Source: Paenibacillus tengchongensis (lineage in GTDB: Bacteria; Bacillota; Bacilli; Paenibacillales; Paenibacillaceae). Taken from it: a DNA stretch of 64,000 bases. How positions within the stretch are numbered: position 1 is the stretch's first letter; every line of letters begins with the position of its first letter. A program made the position numbers and the translations under genes. Shown here one piece after another: positions 16,153 through 23,814 of this stretch. The notes below the pieces were generated by a model, which was not told the DNA's origin, did no database searches, and saw nothing but the letters and a program-made list of their open reading frames with translations. The DNA lies in NCBI RefSeq assembly GCF_008973665.1, contig NZ_WACP01000014.1, positions 62,001-126,000 of the forward strand. The letters run 5' to 3'.

Positions 16153-18060
16153 CTACCTTAGTAAGCGCAAACCGCTGAGAATAACCAGCAATGTACTACC
16201 CTCGTGGCCGACTACTCCTGAAGGGAGATTAATGCCTCCGAAGAAGTTGGAGATAACAAGGATACAGACGACAGCGATGGCAAAAACCAGGTTCTGCTTA
16301 ATGACCCGGGCGGTGCGGCGACCCAGATGGATCGCGAACGGAATCCTTGAAAGATCATCTGACATCAGAACTATATCGGCTGTCTCCAAAGCCACATCCG
16401 TTCCCGCCGCACCCATGGCAATGCCTACGGAGGAAGCAGCCAGAGCCGGCGCGTCGTTGACCCCATCCCCGATCATTGCCACTTTTCCGTCTTCGGACAT
16501 TTTTTTGATCATGGCTACTTTATCTTCCGGCATCAAGTCCGCGTATACCTGGTCAACACCAAGAGTGCTGCCGATCGACTGAGCTGCAGCTTTCCGGTCC
16601 CCTGTCAGCATGATGACCCGCATTCCCATTTGTTTAAGTGCAGCTACCGTTTCTTGGGCATTCGCCCGAACCACATCCTGAATGGCTAATATGCCGATCA
16701 GCACATCATCTGCTTGAACGTAAATAACGGTTTTTCCTGCTGCTTCGAGCCGCTGGACAATGGATTCATCCTGCTCAGACAGCACTTGATTATGTAATAA
16801 TCCGGGTTTACCAGCTTTGTAGATAACTCCATTTAGTGTACCGCTGACACCCTGCCCCGGAATGGACATTAATTCCTGAGCGGTTTGAAGCTTGATTCCT
16901 CTCTCCGTGGCCTCATAAACAATCGCTTTGGCGATAGGGTGCTCGGAAAGATTCTCAATAGATGCAGTTGCTTGTAACAGGGATTCCTTTGAATGGTGCT
17001 GCAAAGCAATGATATCTGTGACGGCCGGTTTTCCTTCGGTTAACGTGCCGGTTTTATCAAAGGCGATAATTTCTACATGAGCGATCTGCTCCAGGTGAAC
17101 ACCGCCTTTAAAGAGAACCGATTTGCGGGCGGCATTGGAAATGCCGGACAATATGGCGGGCATAATTGAAGATACGAGTGCACATGGCGATGCGACTACC
17201 AGGAAGATCATGGCCCGGTAAATGGTCTTATCCCACGTCCAGTCCAAAATAAAAGGAGGGAGAAGCATCAACAGCACAGCTGCAGCGACGACTATTTTGG
17301 CATAAATTCCTTCAAACCGTTCCACGAATAATTGGCTCGGCGGCATTTCATTTTTGGCTTCTTGCACCAAATGAATGATCCGGGACAGCAGAGTCTCTTC
17401 CGGCGGCTTGGTAACCTGAATTTTTAATGCACCTTGCCCATTGATAGTTCCGGCAAATACTTCCTCACCGAACTGCTTATCCACCGGAAGCGATTCACCG
17501 GTAATCGAGGCCTGATCCACTGAGGAATACCCCTCTACTACCTTGCCGTCGGCTGGAATGCGGTCACCGGGACGAACGAGTACGATATCGCCCAACTGCA
17601 GAAGCTCAACCTTTATTTTTTGTTCTTGCCCGCCTTTGCGCAGGACGACGGCCTCTTCCGGCCGCAATTTCATAATGGATTGGATGTCCTGATTCGTCTT
17701 CTCCATCGTAAAATCTTCAAGTGTACCGCTCAAGCAGAAAATAAAGATTAAGATCGCTCCATCCATCCAATAACCGATGCTCGCCGCTCCGGCAGCCGCA
17801 ACAACCATTAATAAATCGACATCCAGATCCTTTTCTTTGACTAAAGTACGGATTCCCTCCAATGCTTTGCGGTAACCGCCAATGACGTAGGCCGCAACAT
17901 AAAGTGTGCTTTCTGCTACTCCTAAACCCATCTTGCCCATCAGCCAGGCAAGAAGAATACAAAGTAAACAAAGAAACGTAATGACAACTGAACCATACTT
18001 CTCCCATATTTCCTGTAGCGATTGTGACGCACTTTGTTCCGTTTTGGCAGCATTTTCCAC
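16153..18060 (-). CDS. P1B-4-type heavy-metal exporting ATPase (PfeT/ZosA/CoaT-like)
   Basis: A 635-residue P-type ATPase without an N-terminal metal-binding domain. It shows the actuator TGES, the metal-path motif SPC (VVASPCALVSS), the phosphorylation loop DKTGTLTEG, the hinge GDGVNDAPALAAS and, at the C-terminus, VVGHEGSTLLVIL. SPC with HEGST marks subgroup P1B-4, which exports Fe2+ or Co2+ (PfeT, FrvA, CoaT), not Cu+ (which has CPC). The start is GTG at 18060 with AAAGGAG 10 bases upstream. It shares an operon with a CsoR-type sensor. Confidence 0.92.
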   Translation of the reverse strand: MENAAKTEQSASQSLQEIWEKYGSVVITFLCLLCILLAWLMGKMGLGVAESTLYVAAYVIGGYRKALEGIRTLVKEKDLDVDLLMVVAAAGAASIGYWMDGAILIFIFCLSGTLEDFTMEKTNQDIQSIMKLRPEEAVVLRKGGQEQKIKVELLQLGDIVLVRPGDRIPADGKVVEGYSSVDQASITGESLPVDKQFGEEVFAGTINGQGALKIQVTKPPEETLLSRIIHLVQEAKNEMPPSQLFVERFEGIYAKIVVAAAVLLMLLPPFILDWTWDKTIYRAMIFLVVASPCALVSSIMPAILSGISNAARKSVLFKGGVHLEQIAHVEIIAFDKTGTLTEGKPAVTDIIALQHHSKESLLQATASIENLSEHPIAKAIVYEATERGIKLQTAQELMSIPGQGVSGTLNGVIYKAGKPGLLHNQVLSEQDESIVQRLEAAGKTVIYVQADDVLIGILAIQDVVRANAQETVAALKQMGMRVIMLTGDRKAAAQSIGSTLGVDQVYADLMPEDKVAMIKKMSEDGKVAMIGDGVNDAPALAASSVGIAMGAAGTDVALETADIVLMSDDLSRIPFAIHLGRRTARVIKQNLVFAIAVVCILVISNFFGGINLPSGVVGHEGSTLLVILSGLRLLR

Positions 18061-18107
18061 TTCATCAGGGCTCCTTTACAAATAATCTATTGGGATCATT
18101 TTCAATT

Positions 18108-18137
18108 ATTCTAACCCCCCCGGGGGGTTGATGTAAA
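18108..18137 (-). promoter_or_regulatory. Promoter with CsoR-type G/C-tract operator
   Basis: On the minus strand, TTTACA (18132-18137) and TAGAAT (18108-18113) are separated by 18 bases. The spacer holds the palindrome AACCCCCCCGGGGGGTT (18113-18129), the G/C-tract form recognised by CsoR/RcnR-family repressors. Binding there would block RNA polymerase directly. Confidence 0.75.
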
Positions 18138-18166
18138 TGAGAATTCTTCCATTAGACCGGAGCATC

Positions 18167-18203
18167 ACAAAGGCAGCCCCATCGATACCTCGGCTGCCTT
18201 TGT
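18167..18203 (-). terminator. Stem-loop between the ferritin-like remnant and the ATPase promoter
   Basis: Perfect 12-base arms ACAAAGGCAGCC and GGCTGCCTTTGT around a 13-base loop. The T-tract is weak on either strand. It lies 25 bases after the ferritin-like remnant, so it was probably that gene's terminator. Confidence 0.6.
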
Positions 18204-18227
18204 ATCATTTTCGAAGATATCTGCACG

Positions 18228-18427
18228 TTACCTGGAATTCAGCGTAAACAGATAATTATATTTTGCAGCATGCTTAAGTTCATCCAAAATAATCCCGTAC
18301 ACCGTATCCTTGTAGATGCCGGCAGGCAGTCCAAACCAGATATTGCGGTAACGTTCCACCGCACTCAGTTCCCCCATTAAGGCAGTTATGCTGATCAATC
18401 CGTTGGAGCCACCTGCAATGGATGTCC
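18228..18427 (-). pseudogene. C-terminal remnant of a ferritin-like domain protein
   Basis: Without a start codon, the frame ending TAA at 18228-18230 reads IAGGSNGLISITALMGELSA, then VERYRNIWFGLP and IILDELKHAAKYNYLFTLN. This is the end of the ferritin-like proteins of Paenibacillus (last helix with ExxH). The first two thirds are missing and the fragment begins right at the STM3941-family stop, suggesting a deletion. The product is not expected to be made. Confidence 0.65.
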
Positions 18428-18430
18428 GGA

Positions 18431-18982
18431 TTATTCACTCAGCCGGGATTTCTGCTGCCAATGCCAGCGGTGAAACATCTCTTCGTAAATCTGCTCTAAC
18501 GGCATCCGCAAGGCAGACTGGGCAATATTGACCGGCGCCTGCACCATGCCCTGATTAATGGAGATCAGCCGGCGTTTAATGCCTTTTTGGCTCCGGAGAT
18601 AAGAGTCCGGATCTTTCAATTGGATGCCAATCATTTTCTGCCCGGCCAGCTGATACAGTTCAATGTTATGGATATCCTTCCAGCGGATAAGGCCTCCCGC
18701 AATATAGGAAGAGTTATCGACGATTCCTTCCTCATTGAGGATGAGCCCCGGAGCGCGATCAAAGAGCTTTAGAATAAAATAAATCAGACAAATCCCGAAA
18801 AATAGCATGCAAATAACCCCTATGATTCCGTAGATAAATACTTCATCCCCACTCCAGTAGGCCGAGAAGATCCAGCCCCCGGCAGCAATAAAAGCCAGAC
18901 AGGCCAGGATGAGCAGCCAAAGCTTGCCCTTTCCCATATGCACCTCCAGGGGTTGTTTACTTAACGTTGTTGAATGATCCAT
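18431..18982 (-). CDS. STM3941-family membrane protein
   Basis: A 183-residue protein with two adjacent membrane segments (WLLILACLAFIAAGGWIFSA and YGIIGVICMLFFGICLIYFI) followed by a PH-like cytoplasmic part (LILNEEGIVDNSSYIAGGLI; IRWKDIHNIELYQLAGQKMI). This layout is typical of the uncharacterised STM3941 family. ATG at 18982 is preferred to the upstream in-frame start because AGGGG lies 9 bases before it. The function is unknown. Confidence 0.75.
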   Translation of the reverse strand: MDHSTTLSKQPLEVHMGKGKLWLLILACLAFIAAGGWIFSAYWSGDEVFIYGIIGVICMLFFGICLIYFILKLFDRAPGLILNEEGIVDNSSYIAGGLIRWKDIHNIELYQLAGQKMIGIQLKDPDSYLRSQKGIKRRLISINQGMVQAPVNIAQSALRMPLEQIYEEMFHRWHWQQKSRLSE

Positions 18983-19060
18983 AGCAGGTATCCCCTTTCT
19001 ACATTTTGACTCCCAATGTATTTTACCCAAATCCTGGCGCTGACGCTGTTCATTATGAAT

Positions 19061-19764
19061 TCATTTAAATGTCCGGCGGTTGGTTTGACGGTTAATTACT
19101 CTTCCTTCATGCATCACAAGTAGTTGGTCCGCACGCGGTATCTCATCTAATTGGTGTGTGGATACGATTACAGTGCTGCCCCCAGTATGCATTTCCTTGA
19201 TCAGGCTCCATACCCGTTTTGAATTCTCCGGATCAAGGCCTGATGTGGGTTCGTCCAGGATGAATAAGCCGCTTCGGCCCAGAAGTAATCTGGCGATATC
19301 CATCCGCTTTTTTTGCCCGCCGGACAAGTTGCTGCCGTTCTCTTTCAATTGATGATCATATGTATCGGTATAGCTTTCAATATGTGGGCCAAGGTTTACT
19401 TTGCGGATGGCTACTTCGATCATTTCAGCGGACGTTTCCCGGCCTAACCCGAGATTATCTGTTACCGAAGCATTGAATAGCACGGGTTCCTGCCACAGGA
19501 TTGCGGGTATTTCCACAGACTCCCCTACGCCTGAAAGACTTCCTTCAGAAGGCTCATATAATCCGGCTAGCAATTTTAATAAAGAGGATTTTGCGGACCC
19601 GCTTTCTCCGACCACGATTACCAGGCTGCCGGGTTCGATGCTTAAGCTAACATCACAGGCCGCGATAAATTAAGCGCCGCAGCTGCGATCCCGGCCGATA
19701 TAGAGGTGTACACCAGACGTTTCTCATTCTGAAGCGGAAACCAAATGGGTTTGTTCATAGCCAT
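19061..19764 (-). pseudogene. Decayed ABC exporter: short N-terminus joined to an ATPase domain
   Basis: The N-terminal frame starts at ATG 19764 (or 19758) with an AAAGGAG site, reads MNKPIWFPLQNEKRLVYTSI and stops after about 40 codons. In another frame an ATPase domain follows (VSLSIEPGSLVIV, signature NLSGGQKKRMDIARLL, Walker B LFILDEPTSGLD, switch His in VIVSTHQLDE). The membrane domain is missing and the junction near 19660-19675 is frameshifted. Walker A reads GESGSAKSS, with the Gly before Lys changed to Ala. The result cannot be a working exporter. Confidence 0.8.
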
Positions 19765-19793
19765 GCCATCTCCTTTTGTTGAACAACAAAAAA

Positions 19794-19810
19794 CCCGCGC
19801 TATGCGCAGG
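19794..19810 (-). terminator. Attenuator-like hairpin upstream of the ABC remnant
   Basis: CCTGCGC and GCGCGGG arms around ATA, followed on the minus strand by TTTTTTGTTGTT. It sits between the promoter at 19853-19881 and the gene start at 19764. Confidence 0.65.
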
Positions 19811-19852
19811 CTCTGGTCAAAAAACTATGCAGTTGTTCCTAATTATTCCTGT

Positions 19853-19881
19853 ATTATCTAATAACTAGTGCAAGGTGTCAA
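19853..19881 (-). promoter_or_regulatory. Promoter of the ABC remnant
   Basis: On the minus strand, TTGACA (19876-19881), 17 bases, GATAAT (19853-19858). This is one of the best -35/-10 pairs in the window and it now drives a broken gene. Confidence 0.65.
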
Positions 19882-19962
19882 TGGTAATATCGCTGCCGGT
19901 GCCAGCAGGACATAATAAGCCGATCCTGACGGGACCGGCTCATGTTTATCGCATGCTTAACT

Positions 19963-20151
19963 TTACTCCTGTCTGTTCTCCACGGATTTCATCCGGTTCT
20001 GATCATCCGGCAGCCGATCACTACTGAATTCCTGTCCTGCTTCGGCCTCACCCTCGCCGCAAACGCTCTTGGCAAAATTGGTGAACTGTCTTTTATGCTC
20101 ATCCATCGCATGCTTAAGCTTCAGGAGCTCTTGCGGATCCTGATTTGTCAT
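19963..20151 (-). CDS. Small hydrophilic protein, unknown
   Basis: A 62-residue charged protein starting MTNQDPQELLKLKHAMDEHK; one Cys (CGEGEAEAG). ATG at 20151 follows GGGGAGG by 8 bases, which sets the start. No family is recognised. A weak stem-loop (19910-19938) follows the stop. Confidence 0.6.
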   Translation of the reverse strand: MTNQDPQELLKLKHAMDEHKRQFTNFAKSVCGEGEAEAGQEFSSDRLPDDQNRMKSVENRQE

Positions 20152-20253
20152 TATCTGAACCTCCCCAGAATGGAATATGCTGTTTATCCGCACTCCTGGA
20201 GTTTTCCATAATCGAGGGGTGCTTATGCAGGGATTTCAATAACCGTTATAGGA

Positions 20254-21072
20254 TCAGAACAGAATTTCCCGTTTGTTAATTTGGGCTCCGGTCAGCGACT
20301 TCTCGAACATATCGAGAATTACCAGGAAATGCTCCGCCTCCCGGTATACATGGTCTGCCAGCAGCGGATGGATGATGCTCTTGATCCGGCATTCAGCGAT
20401 TAAATCGCGGGCCGTTCGCTTGAAATCGCGCAGGGATTCAACGGACACTCTGTTCTCATCGACAAATTGGCTCAGCAAAGGCACCGTCTGCGATTGCGGC
20501 CGCATCGAGCTCAGGTCAACCGCCTGGAACAGCAGTGTATCGAAATCGTGGCTGAATTCCCTTGCCTGCTCCACCAGCTTCCGTTCGGAGGGGTCCAGCA
20601 GGTGGCTGATAAATTTAGCGTGATCCGCCATTATCCGCAAGAAGAACACATTCTCATCAATGATGGCATCATGCAGCGGCTCAAGCGTACCGTTGTTAAG
20701 TTCCTCCAGGCGGTTGCGGAAATAGTTCGCCTCCCTGCTCACATGATCCACCAGCAGCGGAAAGTTGTTCTGGCCCGGCAGCTTGCATTGCAGGATAAGC
20801 CCGAGCACCTTCCTCTTGAATACCCATATATGGCTGACAGCACTATGTACTTCTATGTTGAATGCTCTAATGGTCTGAGGATCTGTCTCTGCCGTAAAAA
20901 CATAAGACCTCCGTTCGATATCCTCAAATACCGTTTGAAATTGACTGGCTTCGTTAATCAGCTGTGTATCCTCACACCTGAAACCCAGACGCAGGAACAG
21001 CGAATGCTCCTTCATAATACGCGACCAGAAACGTATCTCCTCCAATGAACGGTCTACAAAAGGATCGGACAT
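20254..21072 (-). CDS. DUF2935 protein
   Basis: A 272-residue all-helical protein made of two similar halves, each starting with the family pattern (EEIRFWSRIMKEHSLFLRLG at about 10-29; AIIDENVFFLRIMADHAKFI at about 148-167). The spaced Glu and His residues suggest a ferritin-like metal site, but the function is not established. ATG at 21072 follows GAGGGG. It is monocistronic. Confidence 0.88.
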   Translation of the reverse strand: MSDPFVDRSLEEIRFWSRIMKEHSLFLRLGFRCEDTQLINEASQFQTVFEDIERRSYVFTAETDPQTIRAFNIEVHSAVSHIWVFKRKVLGLILQCKLPGQNNFPLLVDHVSREANYFRNRLEELNNGTLEPLHDAIIDENVFFLRIMADHAKFISHLLDPSERKLVEQAREFSHDFDTLLFQAVDLSSMRPQSQTVPLLSQFVDENRVSVESLRDFKRTARDLIAECRIKSIIHPLLADHVYREAEHFLVILDMFEKSLTGAQINKREILF

Positions 21073-21388
21073 TTGAACCCCTCCATGATTCCGGATTGTT
21101 CTTCTATGGAAATATATGGGCTGAGGCTCATCTATATTCGCCGGAGAATCAACGGGCTGAGTTATGTCTGCTAGGCTGTAGCTTATCGAATAATGGAATA
21201 TTGAATCATCTGCCCCAAAATGTGTCTAATATATGGAATCTGCATCCAGCTGCCTAAGCACCGTTCTATGCACACGTGTCCGGAATATTCTAATTATCGG
21301 GTACGCAGCAGAGGTGCACATCTGCCGCAAAGCCTGCGGTACCGGTAATTACCGGACCACCAATTTCCTGTTGAAGGGCGGTATTTTA
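21073..21388 (+). other. Intergenic region with a structured pectate lyase leader
   Basis: No gene was found. The last 100 bases can fold: a long closing stem between 21292-21307 and 21335-21350 (AATTATCGGGTACGCA with TGCGGTACCGGTAATT, some wobble pairs) encloses a GCAGA/TCTGC hairpin (21308-21325) and the stretch CGCAAAGCC (21326-21334). CGCAAAGCC occurs in cyclic di-GMP-I riboswitch cores, but the partner GGCAAACC-type motif is missing, so the class is unassigned. Confidence 0.4.
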
Positions 21389-22066
21389 TTGAAAAAGGTT
21401 TTAGGGATGCTCCTGTCGGTTGCCATGCTTTCCGTGTTCTATGTTGCCAAACCGTTACCGGCTTCTGCTGCAACGCCGATTGTAGTCAATTCGACGATTA
21501 TAGTACCTGCAGGTCAGACGTATGACGGCGGCGGCCAGACCTTTGTTGCCAATGCCAGCACACTGGGCGACGGCGGCCAAGGCGAGAACCAGAAGCCCAT
21601 CTTCCGGCTGGAGAACAATGCCACACTCAAAAATGTAATCATCGGTGCTCCCGGCGCCGACGGCGTCCATTGCTATGGAAACGCTACAATCAGCAATGTA
21701 ACCTGGCAGGATGTCGGCGAGGACGCCCTGACCCTTAAAGCCTCCGGCACCGTTAACATTACGGGCGGCGGCGCATATAAAGCCTACGACAAAGTGTTCC
21801 AGGCCAATGCTTCAGGTACGATCAACATCAAGAATTTCCGGGCAGATGACATCGGCAAGCTCGCCCGCCAAAACGGCGGTACCAGCTATGCGGTCACGTT
21901 CACTTTGGCGAACTCCGATATCTCGAATGTGAAGGATTCGATTTTCCGGACCGACAGCAGCAGCAGCAGCGCCAAAATCACAGGCACACGTTATCATAAT
22001 GTGCCGACTTTATTTAAGGGGTTTGCCTCCGGCAAGACCAGCCAGTCGGGCAATACGCAGTATTAA
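21389..22066 (+). CDS. Secreted pectate lyase, polysaccharide lyase family 3
   Basis: A 225-residue precursor with a signal peptide (KKVLGMLLSVAMLSVFYVAK, cleavage near ASAA). The mature part is a PL3 beta-helix: VPAGQTYDGGGQTFVA, IFRLENNATLKNVIIG, GVHCYGNATISNVTWQDVGE, EDALTLK and the Lys/Arg-rich later coils that hold the PL3 catalytic base. It cleaves de-esterified polygalacturonate by Ca2+-dependent beta-elimination outside the cell. The start is TTG at 21389, with GGGCGG 7-10 bases upstream. A terminator follows at 22099. Confidence 0.93.
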   Translation: MKKVLGMLLSVAMLSVFYVAKPLPASAATPIVVNSTIIVPAGQTYDGGGQTFVANASTLGDGGQGENQKPIFRLENNATLKNVIIGAPGADGVHCYGNATISNVTWQDVGEDALTLKASGTVNITGGGAYKAYDKVFQANASGTINIKNFRADDIGKLARQNGGTSYAVTFTLANSDISNVKDSIFRTDSSSSSAKITGTRYHNVPTLFKGFASGKTSQSGNTQY

Positions 22067-22098
22067 CTCAGAAGCAGAGACTGTCTGAACAGACAGAA

Positions 22099-22117
22099 AG
22101 CCGCCGAAATGGCGGCT
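22099..22117 (+). terminator. Terminator of the pectate lyase gene
   Basis: AGCCGCC and GGCGGCT arms around GAAAT, followed by TTTTTGC on the plus strand. Confidence 0.85.
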
Positions 22118-22140
22118 TTTTGCTGTAAGCTGTCGCAATG

Positions 22141-22178
22141 CATTGTTTGTTGTATTTGCAACAATGCTGCTGTATACT
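22141..22178 (+). promoter_or_regulatory. GNAT gene promoter with inverted repeat
   Basis: TTGTAT (22150-22155), 17 bases, TATACT (22173-22178). A perfect 7-base inverted repeat CATTGTT/AACAATG (22141-22147 and 22160-22166), with inner TTGTTG/CAACAA, overlaps the -35 and looks like a dimeric repressor site. Confidence 0.55.
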
Positions 22179-22211
22179 AGCTTTAATTCAGCGACGGATA
22201 GGAGACTAGGT

Positions 22212-22673
22212 ATGGACATTCTAATTAAGATTGACAGTCTGCAGGGACCCGAAATCATCGCTCTGCTTGAAGAGCATCTGCGGGGGATGCATCAAGATTC
22301 TCCGCCGGAGAGTGTACATGCACTCGATTTGGACGGGCTGCGCAAGCCGGAGATTACATTCTACAGCGCCTGGATCGGCGGGGAATTGGCGGGCTGCGGT
22401 GCGATTAAGGAGCTGGACCCGGCACATGGAGAATTGAAGTCGATGCGTACCGCTGCAGCCTACATACGCAAGGGTGTGGCCAGCGCGATTGTTGAGCACA
22501 TTATTGCAGAATCCCGTAAACGCGGCTACTCACGGCTCAGCCTGGAGACGGGCACGCCGGAATCTTTTCTGCCTGCAGTCCGCCTCTACGAGAGCTTCGG
22601 GTTTCAGGAATGCGGACCGTTCGCCGATTACAGTCTCGATCCGTACAGCAAGTTTATGACGAAGGAATTATAG
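22212..22673 (+). CDS. GNAT-family N-acetyltransferase
   Basis: A 153-residue acetyltransferase. The acetyl-CoA loop is recognisable but divergent: MRTAAAYIRKGVASAIVEHI (about residues 78-97, replacing the usual R/QxxGxG/A with RKGVAS), and the C-terminal LYESFGFQECGPFADY is typical of YsnE/PhnO-like enzymes. The substrate is unknown. ATG at 22212 is chosen for its GGAG site 7 bases upstream. Its last 20 bases overlap the 3' end of the convergent gene on the minus strand. Confidence 0.88.
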   Translation: MDILIKIDSLQGPEIIALLEEHLRGMHQDSPPESVHALDLDGLRKPEITFYSAWIGGELAGCGAIKELDPAHGELKSMRTAAAYIRKGVASAIVEHIIAESRKRGYSRLSLETGTPESFLPAVRLYESFGFQECGPFADYSLDPYSKFMTKEL

Positions 22674-23739
22674 ACTTATAGATCAGGCAGCGCAAGGACT
22701 GATCGGGATAACGCAGTTCCGCAGTGTAGCTGCTCCCGTCTTCAAGCAGCAGTTCTACGGCCACCATCCCTCTTTTATTGTTGGTTTCCACTTCGGTCAG
22801 GCTGGCTTTGACGACGGCTTTGGTCTCTCTCTGCTGGTCTTGTACGATTCGGATGGCCTCTTGAATCCAGCTGTCATCCTTGCGGATGCTACGTGCTGCA
22901 GCTTCGTCGATAGGCGTTCTCTTCAGGGACGGGTTAAACGCTGTCGTATCCTCTACCACGCCGGATTTGGCATCAATGAACACGTTGTATTCCCAACAGG
23001 ACTCGCCCTGACCGCGCAAGGTCTGCGCACGGTATGGAGCGAAATGCACCGTCCAGGTTGGGCGCTTGTCTTGTCCCAGCTCTACCAGCAGCACAGTGGC
23101 TTCCAGCTTGGAGACATCCCCTTCAAACAGCTTGTTGACACTTTCTGCCGCCAGTTCTTCCGCCTCAGTTTTGCTGATATTCTGGGCTACTGGCGGCGCT
23201 GTCACGCTTCTGCTGGAGAGGACATAATTGAGCCGGTAGGACCAGTCTATGAGCTGCAGCAGTTCTTCGTCGGTCATCGTCCGCTCCGGATACGTGTATA
23301 TATTATTGTCCAGATCCAGATAAAATTCGGCTTGTCCCGGCACTAACGGCAGCAGCTCCTTGGGGCGGAGGCCGTCGTACACATATCCGTCCTCCAGCAC
23401 CAGTCTGCGGTTCACCTCCGCTTCGGTAATGTCCCGGCCGGAAATACGGGGATCCCTGCTCAGCTTGTCCAAGGCATCCGTAATCTGCCGGATTTGCTCC
23501 TCTGTCATGCGTTCTACAAGTTCCTCGTTCACAGTAGATACCGGCGCCGGCGCTTCCACCTTCAAGACGGGGCCGCTCTTACCGGTCAGGTCCAGCAGCG
23601 AACCGGTTTGTTCCTCCGGACGGTCTTTGGCGACAACTGCTGAATTTACCAGGCCGGGAACGGCAAACGAGCTTAAAGTAAGTGCGCCCCCTGTGAATAA
23701 CAGCACCGCCCATGTTGCTTTCCGTTTGTTCTTGTTCAT
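22654..23739 (-). CDS. Secreted YcdB/PepSY-like protein
   Basis: A 361-residue exported protein: signal/anchor segment ATWAVLLFTGGALTLSSFAV, then a region resembling YcdB/YcdC and PepSY propeptide modules (ISKTEAEELAAESVNKLFEG; CWEYNVFIDAKSGVVEDTTA). It lies 75 bases after the histidine kinase gene on the same strand and could be a target or partner of the two-component system. PepSY-type domains often bind or inhibit extracellular proteases, but no protease is adjacent. Confidence 0.75.
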   Translation of the reverse strand: MNKNKRKATWAVLLFTGGALTLSSFAVPGLVNSAVVAKDRPEEQTGSLLDLTGKSGPVLKVEAPAPVSTVNEELVERMTEEQIRQITDALDKLSRDPRISGRDITEAEVNRRLVLEDGYVYDGLRPKELLPLVPGQAEFYLDLDNNIYTYPERTMTDEELLQLIDWSYRLNYVLSSRSVTAPPVAQNISKTEAEELAAESVNKLFEGDVSKLEATVLLVELGQDKRPTWTVHFAPYRAQTLRGQGESCWEYNVFIDAKSGVVEDTTAFNPSLKRTPIDEAAARSIRKDDSWIQEAIRIVQDQQRETKAVVKASLTEVETNNKRGMVAVELLLEDGSSYTAELRYPDQSLRCLIYKSIIPSS

Positions 23740-23814
23740 GACATTACCTCCAATGGGGATCTGAGATGTTGAATCTGTATATACCTTAATCCCGGGATGT
23801 TATCGAGTAGGAGG

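Noticed and set aside
21292..21388. Calling the pectate lyase leader a cyclic di-GMP-I riboswitch
   Set aside because: Only CGCAAAGCC matches; the GGCAAACC half and the tetraloop receptor are missing. Reported as an unassigned structure.
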